A stretch of DNA of 8,357 nucleotides from an uncultured Clostridia bacterium (GTDB lineage: Bacteria; Bacillota; Clostridia; Oscillospirales; CAG-272), in assembly GCA_937895775.1 (NCBI GenBank), contig CALBLD010000315.1, forward strand, positions 1-8,357, read 5' to 3'. Each line of letters starts with the position of its first letter. Positions within the stretch are counted from its first letter, which is position 1. The position numbers and the translations under genes are program-made. Shown here piece by piece: positions 1-6,562 of this stretch. The notes below the pieces were generated by a model. It had not been told where the DNA came from. It worked only from the letters and a program-made list of their open reading frames with translations, and ran no database searches.

Positions 1-63
1 CGCCGCGGCGTAAAGCAGGTTTCCGAACAATATCATGATAACTTTTTTTATATTGGTCAACAC
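1..63 (-). CDS. Probable YitT-family membrane protein, N-terminal fragment (runs off window)
   Basis: Only the first 21 codons are visible. With a GTG start at 63-61 the product begins M-L-T-N-I-K-K-V-I-M-I-L-F-G-N-L-L-Y-A-A-A, a short basic head followed by the start of a hydrophobic segment. This resembles the opening of YitT/DUF161 membrane proteins, whose function is largely unknown; the family call is inference from a very short stretch. A GGAGG Shine-Dalgarno on the minus strand (78-74) lies 10 bases before the GTG. In-frame alternatives are TTG at 60 and ATG at 36, but both are further from that site. The GTG overlaps the last codons and stop of tcdA (TGA at 59-57), so translation is probably coupled and the gene is the next member of the leftward operon. 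The rest of the gene lies beyond base 1. Confidence 0.55.
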   Translation of the reverse strand, partial: MLTNIKKVIMILFGNLLYAAA

Positions 64-788
64 TGCCGTGCATCCTCCGTTTCACCCGAAGCAATAAGAT
101 CAAGCACGACCTGCCGTGCGATGAGCAATCCTGCCGTCGGCGGCACAAACGCCGACGACCCCGGAACCGTCTTACCCGTTTCGCTATCCGCAAACTGCGG
201 TTTTTTCGGCTCTTCATCCGAAAAAACCACCTTCATATGCGTAATTCCGCGTACTCTCAGTTCACGTCTCATTACCTTTGCAAGCGGGCAGGTCGTAGTC
301 TTTGATATATCGGCAACCCGCAGTCGTGTCGGATCGGTTTTGTTTCCCGTCCCCATTGAGGCAATAATCGGCACTCCGAGTTTTTTTGCCCGCACGGCAA
401 GCTCAAGCTTTGCCGTAACATTATCGATTGCATCGACAATATAGTCATAGTCGGAAAGATCGATCAGATCAGCCGTCTCCGGAAGATAGAAAAAGGTATA
501 CTTATCCACCTTCACCGAAGGATTGATATCCAGAAGACGTTTTTCCATCACATCGGTCTTATACATTCCCACGACGGAAGATGTTGCGATAATCTGCCTG
601 TTTATATTTGTTGCCGAAACGGTATCCTTATCGACGATTGCAATCCTTCCGACGCCGCTTCTGCACAGTGCCTCACAGACATATCCGCCGACCCCGCCGA
701 TACCGAAAACAATGACCTTTTTTGTTCCGAGCCGCTCTATCGCTTCGGCTCCGAAAAGCATTGCCGTTCTTTCAAATATTTCGTTCAT
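57..788 (-). CDS. tcdA: tRNA threonylcarbamoyladenosine dehydratase (TcdA, ThiF/E1-like)
   Basis: TcdA uses ATP to activate and dehydrate t6A at tRNA position 37, giving cyclic t6A. The product (243 aa from this start) is a ThiF/MoeB/E1-type Rossmann protein. It shows the nucleotide-binding loop GIGGVGG (about 29-35), the acidic residue of IVDKD (about 53), TNINRQ (about 61-66) and DAIDN (about 119-123), then TTTCPLAKVMRRELR in the C-terminal half, which is characteristic of the bacterial TcdA branch. An in-frame ATG at 830 would add 14 residues. I prefer 788 because MNEIFERTAMLFG matches the usual opening of clostridial homologues as I recall them; neither start has a strong Shine-Dalgarno (AGAAG precedes 788, and a GGCGG abuts 830). 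The gene follows rpiB closely, and tsaB and tsaE of the same tRNA modification pathway lie upstream in the operon. Confidence 0.9.
   Translation of the reverse strand: MNEIFERTAMLFGAEAIERLGTKKVIVFGIGGVGGYVCEALCRSGVGRIAIVDKDTVSATNINRQIIATSSVVGMYKTDVMEKRLLDINPSVKVDKYTFFYLPETADLIDLSDYDYIVDAIDNVTAKLELAVRAKKLGVPIIASMGTGNKTDPTRLRVADISKTTTCPLAKVMRRELRVRGITHMKVVFSDEEPKKPQFADSETGKTVPGSSAFVPPTAGLLIARQVVLDLIASGETEDARQC
74..78 (-). promoter_or_regulatory. Shine-Dalgarno GGAGG inside the tcdA 3' end
   Basis: The plus-strand CCTCC reads GGAGG on the minus strand, 10 bases before the GTG at 63. It lies within tcdA coding sequence and is the main evidence that a further gene starts here, overlapping the end of tcdA. 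Confidence 0.6.
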
Positions 789-838
789 ATGCTTCTGATT
801 TGTATTATTTACCGTACATTGTCGGTTCATCCGCCGGA

Positions 839-1285
839 TTATCTTTTATCAAGCTCGTTGAGCATTTCAACACGTGTGCTGTGACGTCCGCCGAGAAAAT
901 CGGTATTCAGGAAAAGTTCGACCATATCAACCGCAAGTCCCGCACCGATCACCCTTGCCCCGAGGCAAAGCACATTTGCGTCGTTATGAGCGCGGGTCAT
1001 TCTTGCCGAATATGTATTTTCGCAGCAAGCCGCACGTATTCCCGGATGCTTATTTGCCGCCATCGACATGCCTATTCCGGTTCCGCAGATCAGTATTCCG
1101 ATATCTGCCTTGCCCGATGTAATCACGTTACAGAGTTTATCGGCATAATCCGGATAGTTTACGGAGTCGGTGCTGTCGCACCCGACATCCACAACGCGGT
1201 ATCCCTCCTCGGCAAGATAGGCAAGAATCGGCAGTTTAAGCTCGTATCCGCCGTGGTCACATCCGATTACAACAGTTTTTTTCAT
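839..1285 (-). CDS. rpiB: Ribose-5-phosphate isomerase B
   Basis: This cytosolic enzyme interconverts ribose 5-phosphate and ribulose 5-phosphate in the non-oxidative pentose phosphate pathway. The 148-residue product is full length for the RpiB/LacAB family. Visible motifs are GCDHGG at 8-13 (substrate phosphate and ring contacts), NYPDYA at 43-48, the active-site Cys67 in ICGTGIGMSMAANK (66-79), and RAHNDANVLCLG at 98-109 with His100. A strong AAGGAAGGA Shine-Dalgarno sits 8 bases before the ATG, which settles the start. The gene begins 26 bases after tsaB ends, and its stop lies 8 bases from the longer possible tcdA start, so it appears co-transcribed with both. Some family members act on allose 6-phosphate or galactose 6-phosphate; without sugar-uptake genes nearby, the housekeeping ribose role is most likely. 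Confidence 0.95.
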   Translation of the reverse strand: MKKTVVIGCDHGGYELKLPILAYLAEEGYRVVDVGCDSTDSVNYPDYADKLCNVITSGKADIGILICGTGIGMSMAANKHPGIRAACCENTYSARMTRAHNDANVLCLGARVIGAGLAVDMVELFLNTDFLGGRHSTRVEMLNELDKR

Positions 1286-1311
1286 TTTTGTTATCCTTCC
1301 TTTTTCCGTTT

Positions 1312-2013
1312 TCAGTTACCGATTCCGAGTCTTTTGTTTCTCTCCCGCTCCGCCTGAGATGCGCGCAGATAGACCGGCACAAGCCTTCGGTCATCGGTAT
1401 ATATTCCCTGTTCATAAAGTTTTTTTGCCGCAAGTGCGACCGAGTACGCATTTTCCGCAAGCAGACAATTCTGCGCCGGCATTATATTTTCGCCGGGCAA
1501 AAACTTTTTTGCCGCATACGCTCCGTCACCGACAAGGCAGACAGCATCATCCGTCTTTGCAAGCTCCTCTGCAAGGGTGTCTCCGGTGACAAGTCGGTCT
1601 GCGCAAAGGCGCACGACCTTTCGGTCTTCAATGCGGAACATGGCGTTATAGAACTGATCGTGCCTTGCGTCTATCAGTGCGCAGATAAGCTTATCGGTTC
1701 CGATTACATTATATGCCAGTGCCTCAAGCGAGGACACACCGACACACGGTTTGCCTCTGCCGAACGCGATACCCTTTACAAGTGACACGCCTATCCTCAC
1801 TCCTGTAAACGAGCCGGGACCCACCGTTACCGCAAACAGGTCGATGTCATCGACCGAAAGTCCGGTATGCCCGAGCAGATCCTCGGTCATCGGCAGAAGA
1901 GTCTCGCTGTGCTTATTGCCGTTATCAAGCGTCATCCCGGCTATTTGCTTTTCGTCGTCGCATAGAGACACCGACGCGGCTCCCGCCGAAGAATCCATCG
2001 CAAGAATTTTCAT
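1312..2013 (-). CDS. tsaB: tRNA t6A biosynthesis scaffold protein TsaB
   Basis: TsaB (formerly YeaZ) is an ASKHA-fold paralogue of TsaD. It has no catalytic activity of its own and, with TsaD and TsaE, forms the complex that transfers threonylcarbamoyl to A37 of ANN-decoding tRNAs. The 233-residue product has the typical length. Motifs are MKILAMDSS at the N-terminus, HSETLLP at 35-41 (dimer-interface helix with TsaD), GPGSFTGVRIG at 65-75 (the family signature), and CALIDAR at 111-117. An AAGGA Shine-Dalgarno lies 9 bases before the ATG. The gene is 77 bases downstream of tsaE and 26 bases before rpiB. The usual Firmicute followers rimI and tsaD are not next to it; rpiB and tcdA occupy that place. 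Confidence 0.95.
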   Translation of the reverse strand: MKILAMDSSAGAASVSLCDDEKQIAGMTLDNGNKHSETLLPMTEDLLGHTGLSVDDIDLFAVTVGPGSFTGVRIGVSLVKGIAFGRGKPCVGVSSLEALAYNVIGTDKLICALIDARHDQFYNAMFRIEDRKVVRLCADRLVTGDTLAEELAKTDDAVCLVGDGAYAAKKFLPGENIMPAQNCLLAENAYSVALAAKKLYEQGIYTDDRRLVPVYLRASQAERERNKRLGIGN

Positions 2014-2043
2014 TTCCGACCATCCTTTTCTTTAACATTTGTG

Positions 2044-2076
2044 CGGATTCCGATTGTAGTTTGCAAACAAAATCCG
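2044..2076. repeat. Nested inverted repeat and palindrome in the tsaE-tsaB gap
   Basis: CGGATT (2044-2049) and AATCCG (2071-2076) are inverted repeats flanking a perfect 10-base palindrome, GTTTGCAAAC (2059-2068). They lie in the 77-base gap, the longest within the fhs-tcdA run. The sequence could fold as an RNA hairpin with a structured loop or serve as an operator, but no T-tract marks it as a terminator and I see no clear promoter beside it. The arms are short, so chance occurrence is possible. Confidence 0.35.
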
Positions 2077-2090
2077 AAAATATTTTACCG

Positions 2091-2528
2091 TCAATCTTCC
2101 TTCACAAGAGACACAGAGACATCCCGTCTGTTTTCGTCAAGCTGTGTGATTCTGACTTCCACATGATCGGCGGGAACGGCAAAAGCTATATTCTCGCTCC
2201 ATTCCGCCAGTATCAGCCAATCCGAATAGTCGTAAAATCCGCAGGAATAAAGGTCATCGTCGTCGCTTATACGATAGGCGTCGATATGACAGATTTTGTT
2301 TTTATCCGACGTATATTCGTTGATTATCGAATATGTGGGCGAGCAGACCTGCGCATCCGGCACAAGCCTGCGCACAAATCCGCGCACAAACGCAGTCTTA
2401 CCCGCACCGAGATCGCCGTACATCGCAACAAATCTGTTTTCGCCGATCATGCCGGCAAGTTTCTCACCCGCAGATTCGGTCTCTTCGGGTGAATCTGTTA
2501 TTATATCAAAAAGTATCTGCCTTATCAT
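2091..2528 (-). CDS. tsaE: tRNA t6A biosynthesis ATPase TsaE
   Basis: TsaE (formerly YjeE) is a small P-loop ATPase that binds the TsaB-TsaD complex and is needed for repeated rounds of t6A synthesis. The 145-residue product is full length. It shows the Walker A loop GDLGAGKT at 38-45, the switch-like SPTYSIINEY at 63-72 (usually SPTF or SPTY followed by an aromatic run), HIDAYRI at 81-87 with the Walker B-type Asp83, and AEWSE at 108-112, where a Glu-Trp pair is conserved in the family. The ATG lies one base after the fhs stop codon (TAA-T-ATG) and lacks a strong Shine-Dalgarno, so translation probably depends on ribosomes finishing fhs. tsaB follows after 77 bases. Confidence 0.95.
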   Translation of the reverse strand: MIRQILFDIITDSPEETESAGEKLAGMIGENRFVAMYGDLGAGKTAFVRGFVRRLVPDAQVCSPTYSIINEYTSDKNKICHIDAYRISDDDDLYSCGFYDYSDWLILAEWSENIAFAVPADHVEVRITQLDENRRDVSVSLVKED

Positions 2529-2532
2529 ATTA
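2526..2532 (-). promoter_or_regulatory. Stop-start junction TAA-T-ATG coupling fhs to tsaE
   Basis: On the minus strand the fhs stop TAA (2532-2530) is followed by a single T and then the tsaE start ATG (2528-2526). No good Shine-Dalgarno precedes this ATG, only a distant GGGA inside fhs. Termination-reinitiation coupling is the simplest reading. Confidence 0.6.
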
Positions 2533-4209
2533 TGAAAGTCCCGTAATTACTCCGTCGTCATCAATGTCGATATGATATGCGGCAGGCTCCTTTGAAAGTC
2601 CCGGCATCGTCATTATACTGCCTGTAAGCACTACCGTAAATCCCGCGCCTGCCGAGAGCTTTACCTCTCTTACATTAAGCTCAAATCCCGTCGGACGTCC
2701 GAGTTTTGTCTGATCGTCCGAGAGAGAATACTGCGTTTTGGCAATGCAGACCGGAAGCCTTGCATACGAGCCGTCCAGTGCTTCTATCCGCGCTATTTCT
2801 TTTTCGGCGGCAGGATCGTAATTTACACCCGACGCACCGTAAATCTCTCTTGCGATCACACCGATTTTTTCCTTTATCGAAAGCCCGTCCGGATAAAGCG
2901 GAGCGAAATTGTTTTCTTTTTCGCACGCCGCAACCACCTTTTCGGCAAGTTCGGTTCCGCCTTCTCCGCCCTTCGCAAAGACCTCAGAAAGTGCAAAATC
3001 CACACCTTTTGCCTCACACACTCTCTTGACAGTCTCAAGTTCGGCAACGCTGTCGTCGGCGAATCTGTTTATCGCAACCACTATCGGAACATTGTATTTT
3101 TTCAGATTGTCGATATGTGCCTCAAGATTGCAGACTCCCTTTCCGAGTGCCTCAAGATTTTCGCCAGCAAGTTCGGTCTTTTTCAGTCCGCCGTTATATT
3201 TCAGCGCACGCACGGTTGCCACAAGAACGATACACGAAGGTCTGAGACCTGCGGCGCGGCACTTTATATCAAGGAATTTCTCTGCGCCGAGGTCGGCACC
3301 GAAGCCCGCCTCGGTTATCGCATAATCGCCGAGCTTCAATGCAAGCTTTGTTGCTCTTACCGAGTTGCATCCGTGCGCAATATTCGCAAAAGGTCCGCCG
3401 TGTATTATCGCGGGGGTATTTTCAAGTGTCTGCACAAGATTCGGCTTGAGTGCATCCTTAAGAAGCACGGTCATAGCACCGACACAGCCGAGATCCCGCG
3501 CATACACGGGTCTGTTGTCATAGGTATATGCGACAAGAATATTTCCGAGTCTTCTCTTCAGATCGGCTATCGAATCAGCCATGCAGAGCACAGCCATTAC
3601 CTCGGAGGCGACCGTAATCATAAAATGCTCTTCACGGGGTACGCCGTCCGTTTTTTTACCGAGTCCGATCACCGTATTGCGCAGAGCGCGGTCATTCATA
3701 TCAATGACACGTTTGAAGATCACGGTCCGAGGGTCTATGGAAAGTTCGTTTCCCTGCTGTATCGAATTATCAAGAACCGCGCAAAGCAGATTGTTTGCCG
3801 AGGTTATCGCATGAAAATCACCGGTAAAGTGAAGATTTATATCCTCCATCGGAACGACCTGCGAATATCCCCCGCCTGCCGCACCGCCCTTTATACCGAA
3901 AACCGGTCCGAGCGACGGCTCACGCAGAGCTATGACTGCTTTTTTCCCGATTCTTTTCATGGCTTGTCCGAGACCTACGGTAGTGGTTGTTTTGCCTTCG
4001 CCTGCCGGGGTCGGGTTTATTGCAGTCACCAAAACAAGCTTGCCGTCCTTACGGTCGGCATTGCGTTTTATGAAATTATCGTTGATCTTTGCCTTATACC
4101 TGCCGTATTGTTCGATCTCTTCATCTCTGATTCCGAGTTCTGCGGCAATTTCGGTGATCGGCTTCATTACAGCCTTTGACGATATTTCGATATCTGACGG
4201 AAACGACAT
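2530..4209 (-). CDS. fhs: Formate--tetrahydrofolate ligase
   Basis: Fhs (FTHFS) makes 10-formyl-tetrahydrofolate from formate, tetrahydrofolate and ATP. It supplies one-carbon units for purines and formyl-Met-tRNA, and in acetogens the methyl branch of the Wood-Ljungdahl pathway. The 559-residue product is full length. It contains the P-loop PTPAGEGKTT at 66-75, LREPSLGPVFGIKGG at 95-109 and the family signature AAGGGYSQVVPMEDINLHF at 110-128, followed by TGD; the C-terminal half is intact to the end. An AGAGGTG Shine-Dalgarno sits just before the ATG, and a strong promoter lies 35-63 bases upstream, so this is probably the first gene of its unit. Other Wood-Ljungdahl genes are not visible, so a general folate role is the safe reading. 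Confidence 0.97.
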   Translation of the reverse strand: MSFPSDIEISSKAVMKPITEIAAELGIRDEEIEQYGRYKAKINDNFIKRNADRKDGKLVLVTAINPTPAGEGKTTTTVGLGQAMKRIGKKAVIALREPSLGPVFGIKGGAAGGGYSQVVPMEDINLHFTGDFHAITSANNLLCAVLDNSIQQGNELSIDPRTVIFKRVIDMNDRALRNTVIGLGKKTDGVPREEHFMITVASEVMAVLCMADSIADLKRRLGNILVAYTYDNRPVYARDLGCVGAMTVLLKDALKPNLVQTLENTPAIIHGGPFANIAHGCNSVRATKLALKLGDYAITEAGFGADLGAEKFLDIKCRAAGLRPSCIVLVATVRALKYNGGLKKTELAGENLEALGKGVCNLEAHIDNLKKYNVPIVVAINRFADDSVAELETVKRVCEAKGVDFALSEVFAKGGEGGTELAEKVVAACEKENNFAPLYPDGLSIKEKIGVIAREIYGASGVNYDPAAEKEIARIEALDGSYARLPVCIAKTQYSLSDDQTKLGRPTGFELNVREVKLSAGAGFTVVLTGSIMTMPGLSKEPAAYHIDIDDDGVITGLS

Positions 4210-4243
4210 AATACACCTCTTCTGTTTTTATATTACGACTTGA

Positions 4244-4272
4244 ATTATAACACAACGCGGTCCGAAATTCAA
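4244..4272 (-). promoter_or_regulatory. Sigma-A promoter for fhs, with extended -10
   Basis: Read leftward, TTGAAT (4272-4267) is followed by a 17-base spacer and a perfect TATAAT (4249-4244). The spacer ends in TGT, giving the TGnTATAAT extended -10 form. The predicted transcript would start near 4237 with a leader of about 28 bases carrying the fhs Shine-Dalgarno. It stands in the 91-base radA-fhs gap, where I see no terminator hairpin, so readthrough from radA may also contribute. Confidence 0.75.
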
Positions 4273-4300
4273 GAGATAAGCAGAATTTATTGAAAACGAA

Positions 4301-5689
4301 TTATTTTTTTGATGCGATTGCCGCCAGAGCATCGAAAATACCCGAAACCGGTATCAGCTTCACCCCATCCGCATATTTTCTGTCTTTCAGTCTTTCATAG
4401 TTGCGTTTAGGCAGCATGACCGTACGGAATCCGAGTTTTGCCGCCTCTCCGACCCGAAGATCCGCCGACGACACTGCCCTGCACTCACCCGCAAGTCCTA
4501 TTTCGCCGAAGGCAATCAGGTCATCGGACAGAGCTATATCCTTATAGGAAGAGATAAGCGCGAGCGCGACCGCAAGATCGGATGCGTTTTCGTCAAGTCT
4601 CATTCCGCCGATTACATTCAGATAGACATCCGACATATTGAAGCGGAGTCCGAGCCGTTTTTCAAGGACGGCGATTATCAGGCACACGCGGTTATAATCA
4701 ACACCGTCGGCTGTTCTTCGCGGCGTCGGGAAAGAGGTAGAAGCGACGAGTGCCTGAATTTCGGTAATGATCGGTCTTGTTCCCTCCATCGTACATACCG
4801 CGCAGTTACCCGAACTGTCAACCGGTCTTCCCGAAAGAAGCATTTCCGACGGATTTGCCACCTCGCTGAGTCCGCTTTCGGTCATTTCGAAAACACCGAT
4901 CTCATTAGTTGAGCCGTATCTGTTTTTTACCGCCCTTATAACTCTGAATATATGCTGTTTATCGCCTTCAAACGAAAGAACCGCATCCACCATATGCTCC
5001 AGCACCTTCGGTCCGGCGATACTGCCGTCCTTAGTGACATGACCCACAATGAGAATCGATATTCCTTTGTTTTTGGCGATCGAAATGAAGCGCATTGCGC
5101 TTTCTTTTATCTGTGTGACAGAGCCTGCGGTCGAAGCGATGCTGTCGCAATACATTGTCTGTATCGAATCTATTATCACAAAAGCCGGAGCAACCTCTTC
5201 GGTTTCGCCGATTATGGAATCAACCTCGGTTTCGGTCAGAAGATACAGATTTTCGCCTGTGATTCCCAGTCTTTTTGCCCTGTATCTGAGCTGACTGTCA
5301 GACTCCTCTCCCGACACGTAAAGCACCTTTTTCTTCTTTGAAAGTGCCTCGCATATCTGCAGCAGCAGTGTTGATTTACCGATTCCGGGTTCGCCCGCAA
5401 GCAGAACCACCGAACCGTTGACTATTCCTCCTCCGAGTACACGGTCAAGCTCGCCGACTCCGGTCTCGGTACGTATATACGCGGGCATTTCATTCCGATC
5501 GAATTTCTGTGCCTTATTGCCCATCGGGCGCACGCCCTTTGCCCTGTTTTTGGACATCGGAGCCTCTTCCGGCTCGGGACGCACCTCCTCCATGGTCGAA
5601 TACTGTCCGCATGACGGGCATTTACCCATCCATTTCGGTGTACGGTACCCGCATTCGGTACATTCATAGTAGCTCCTTGAAGTTTTCAT
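4301..5689 (-). CDS. radA: DNA repair protein RadA (Sms)
   Basis: RadA is a RecA-like ATPase and branch-migration helicase that helps process recombination intermediates in DNA repair and, in competent bacteria, transformation. The 462-residue product is complete. An N-terminal zinc finger uses Cys10, Cys13, Cys24 and Cys27. The RecA-like core has Walker A GEPGIGKS at 99-106, Walker B VIIDS at 171-175 and the RadA-specific KNRYGS at 255-260. The C-terminal Lon-protease-like domain (about 290-460) includes VYLNVIGGMRLDENASDLAV and is normally non-proteolytic in this family. The ATG is preceded by AAGGATGAT at a slightly long distance. The amidase gene ends 27 bases upstream, so the two are probably co-transcribed, while fhs downstream has its own promoter. 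Confidence 0.97.
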   Translation of the reverse strand: MKTSRSYYECTECGYRTPKWMGKCPSCGQYSTMEEVRPEPEEAPMSKNRAKGVRPMGNKAQKFDRNEMPAYIRTETGVGELDRVLGGGIVNGSVVLLAGEPGIGKSTLLLQICEALSKKKKVLYVSGEESDSQLRYRAKRLGITGENLYLLTETEVDSIIGETEEVAPAFVIIDSIQTMYCDSIASTAGSVTQIKESAMRFISIAKNKGISILIVGHVTKDGSIAGPKVLEHMVDAVLSFEGDKQHIFRVIRAVKNRYGSTNEIGVFEMTESGLSEVANPSEMLLSGRPVDSSGNCAVCTMEGTRPIITEIQALVASTSFPTPRRTADGVDYNRVCLIIAVLEKRLGLRFNMSDVYLNVIGGMRLDENASDLAVALALISSYKDIALSDDLIAFGEIGLAGECRAVSSADLRVGEAAKLGFRTVMLPKRNYERLKDRKYADGVKLIPVSGIFDALAAIASKK

Positions 5690-5716
5690 CGGTAAATATC
5701 ATCCTTATCTTTGTTT

Positions 5717-6484
5717 TCAGCTTTTCTGTTTATTTTCCGTTTTTTCTCCGAAGCAGGAAAGGAGTGCGCCGCAGACAGTCGCCGCAAGTGCTTTTCTGTA
5801 TTCTTCATCGCGCAGAAGCGCTTCTTCGATCGCGTTTGACAGAAATCCGCATTCCACAAGCACTGCGGGAGTCTTTATTCTGTCAAGCAGAAAGATTGCA
5901 GAGGTTGCCGGCTTTATCTCTCTTTTGTTTTCGGGCTGAACCGTAGCCATTACGGTTTTTCTGATCGTCGCCGCAATCAGACTGCTCTCGGGGTCGTTTT
6001 TCGAGTAATAGACCTGCATACCGCTGCACGACTGATCGGGGAATTTATTCATATGTATACTCACGAATACCGCATCCGGATTCTCTTCCGCAATTTTCAG
6101 CCTTGCGAGAAGGTCACGTGATTTATTCGAGCCGCCGACACCGTCCACGGTCAACATTCTGTCGTCCTCGCGAGTCATTATTACATCGAATCCGGAAAGC
6201 GTGAGCAGATCCCTTATCGCAAGCGAGAGCGCAAGATTTATATCTTTTTCAAGGCTTCCGTTTATTCCGACCGCGCCGGGGTCTGCTCCTCCGTGTCCGG
6301 GATCGATTATTACAGTCTTTTTTTCGGTTATCGGCTTGACAGTCTCCCTGTAATCTGATAAAATAGTCTCGATATACGGATTCAGCACGGTAATTATCAT
6401 TGCCGCCGCAAGTCCGACGGCAAGTGCGGCAAGAAGCGCATACAAAACCGATCTTAACACCGCTGTGTTTTTTGTCTCATTCAT
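5717..6484 (-). CDS. Membrane-anchored N-acetylmuramoyl-L-alanine amidase (Amidase_3, CwlD-like)
   Basis: This is a predicted zinc amidase that cleaves the bond between N-acetylmuramic acid and the L-Ala of the stem peptide. From this start the product is 255 aa with one hydrophobic anchor (about 9-35) and the catalytic domain outside the membrane. Zinc and catalytic residues are visible: His64 in IDPGHGG, Glu79 in LEKDINL, His144 in VSIHMN and Glu211 in LVECGFLSN. The anchor, length and SGMQVYYS segment resemble CwlD, which helps make muramic-lactam in spore cortex; related enzymes also occur in non-sporing Clostridia, so a cortex role is inference. GTG at 6502 and ATG at 6499 are in frame, but the GGGTGG Shine-Dalgarno (6497-6492) fits the ATG at 6484. 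radA follows after 27 bases. An inverted repeat covers the ribosome-binding site. Confidence 0.9.
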   Translation of the reverse strand: MNETKNTAVLRSVLYALLAALAVGLAAAMIITVLNPYIETILSDYRETVKPITEKKTVIIDPGHGGADPGAVGINGSLEKDINLALSLAIRDLLTLSGFDVIMTREDDRMLTVDGVGGSNKSRDLLARLKIAEENPDAVFVSIHMNKFPDQSCSGMQVYYSKNDPESSLIAATIRKTVMATVQPENKREIKPATSAIFLLDRIKTPAVLVECGFLSNAIEEALLRDEEYRKALAATVCGALLSCFGEKTENKQKS

Positions 6485-6491
6485 TGCAAAA

Positions 6492-6497
6492 CCACCC
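6492..6497 (-). promoter_or_regulatory. Shine-Dalgarno GGGTGG selecting the amidase start
   Basis: Minus-strand GGGTGG lies 7 bases before the ATG at 6484. It falls downstream of the in-frame GTG (6502) and overlaps the ATG region at 6499, so those earlier codons are unlikely starts. Five of its bases are in the 3' arm of an inverted repeat. Confidence 0.6.
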
Positions 6498-6539
6498 ATC
6501 ACAACATATTTCCAAAGAATCCATATGCCGTAATGGGTG
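6493..6539 (-). repeat. Interrupted inverted repeat (candidate leader hairpin) over the amidase ribosome-binding site
   Basis: CACCCAT (6493-6499) pairs with ATGGGTG (6533-6539). Inside it, CATAT (6505-6509) pairs with ATATG (6523-6527), and TTC (6510-6512) with GAA (6517-6519) around a four-base loop. The two main helices are separated by a symmetrical 5x5 internal loop. In the leftward transcript the 3' arm holds the amidase Shine-Dalgarno, so the fold would hide it. No T-tract of terminator type follows. Confidence 0.45.
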
Positions 6540-6562
6540 AGAATATGAAAAATTGCCTGTTT

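Noticed and set aside
722..1357. Open frame of 211 codons on the plus strand across tcdA, rpiB and tsaB
   Set aside because: It crosses three well-identified minus-strand genes, has no ribosome-binding site and gives no recognisable protein.
3115..4179. Open frame of 354 codons on the plus strand, antisense to fhs
   Set aside because: It lies wholly inside a full-length, motif-complete Fhs gene on the other strand. Its translation is rich in Cys, His and Arg and lacks domain character, as expected for a codon-bias shadow.
4210..4300. Riboswitch (tetrahydrofolate type) before fhs
   Set aside because: The predicted promoter leaves a leader of only about 28 bases, too short for a known folate riboswitch, and no such fold is visible in the gap.
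6493..6539. Inverted repeat as a terminator for the membrane-protein gene
   Set aside because: The stem is interrupted and AT-rich at the top, and only TTTT follows before the amidase start, so a leader structure is a better reading.
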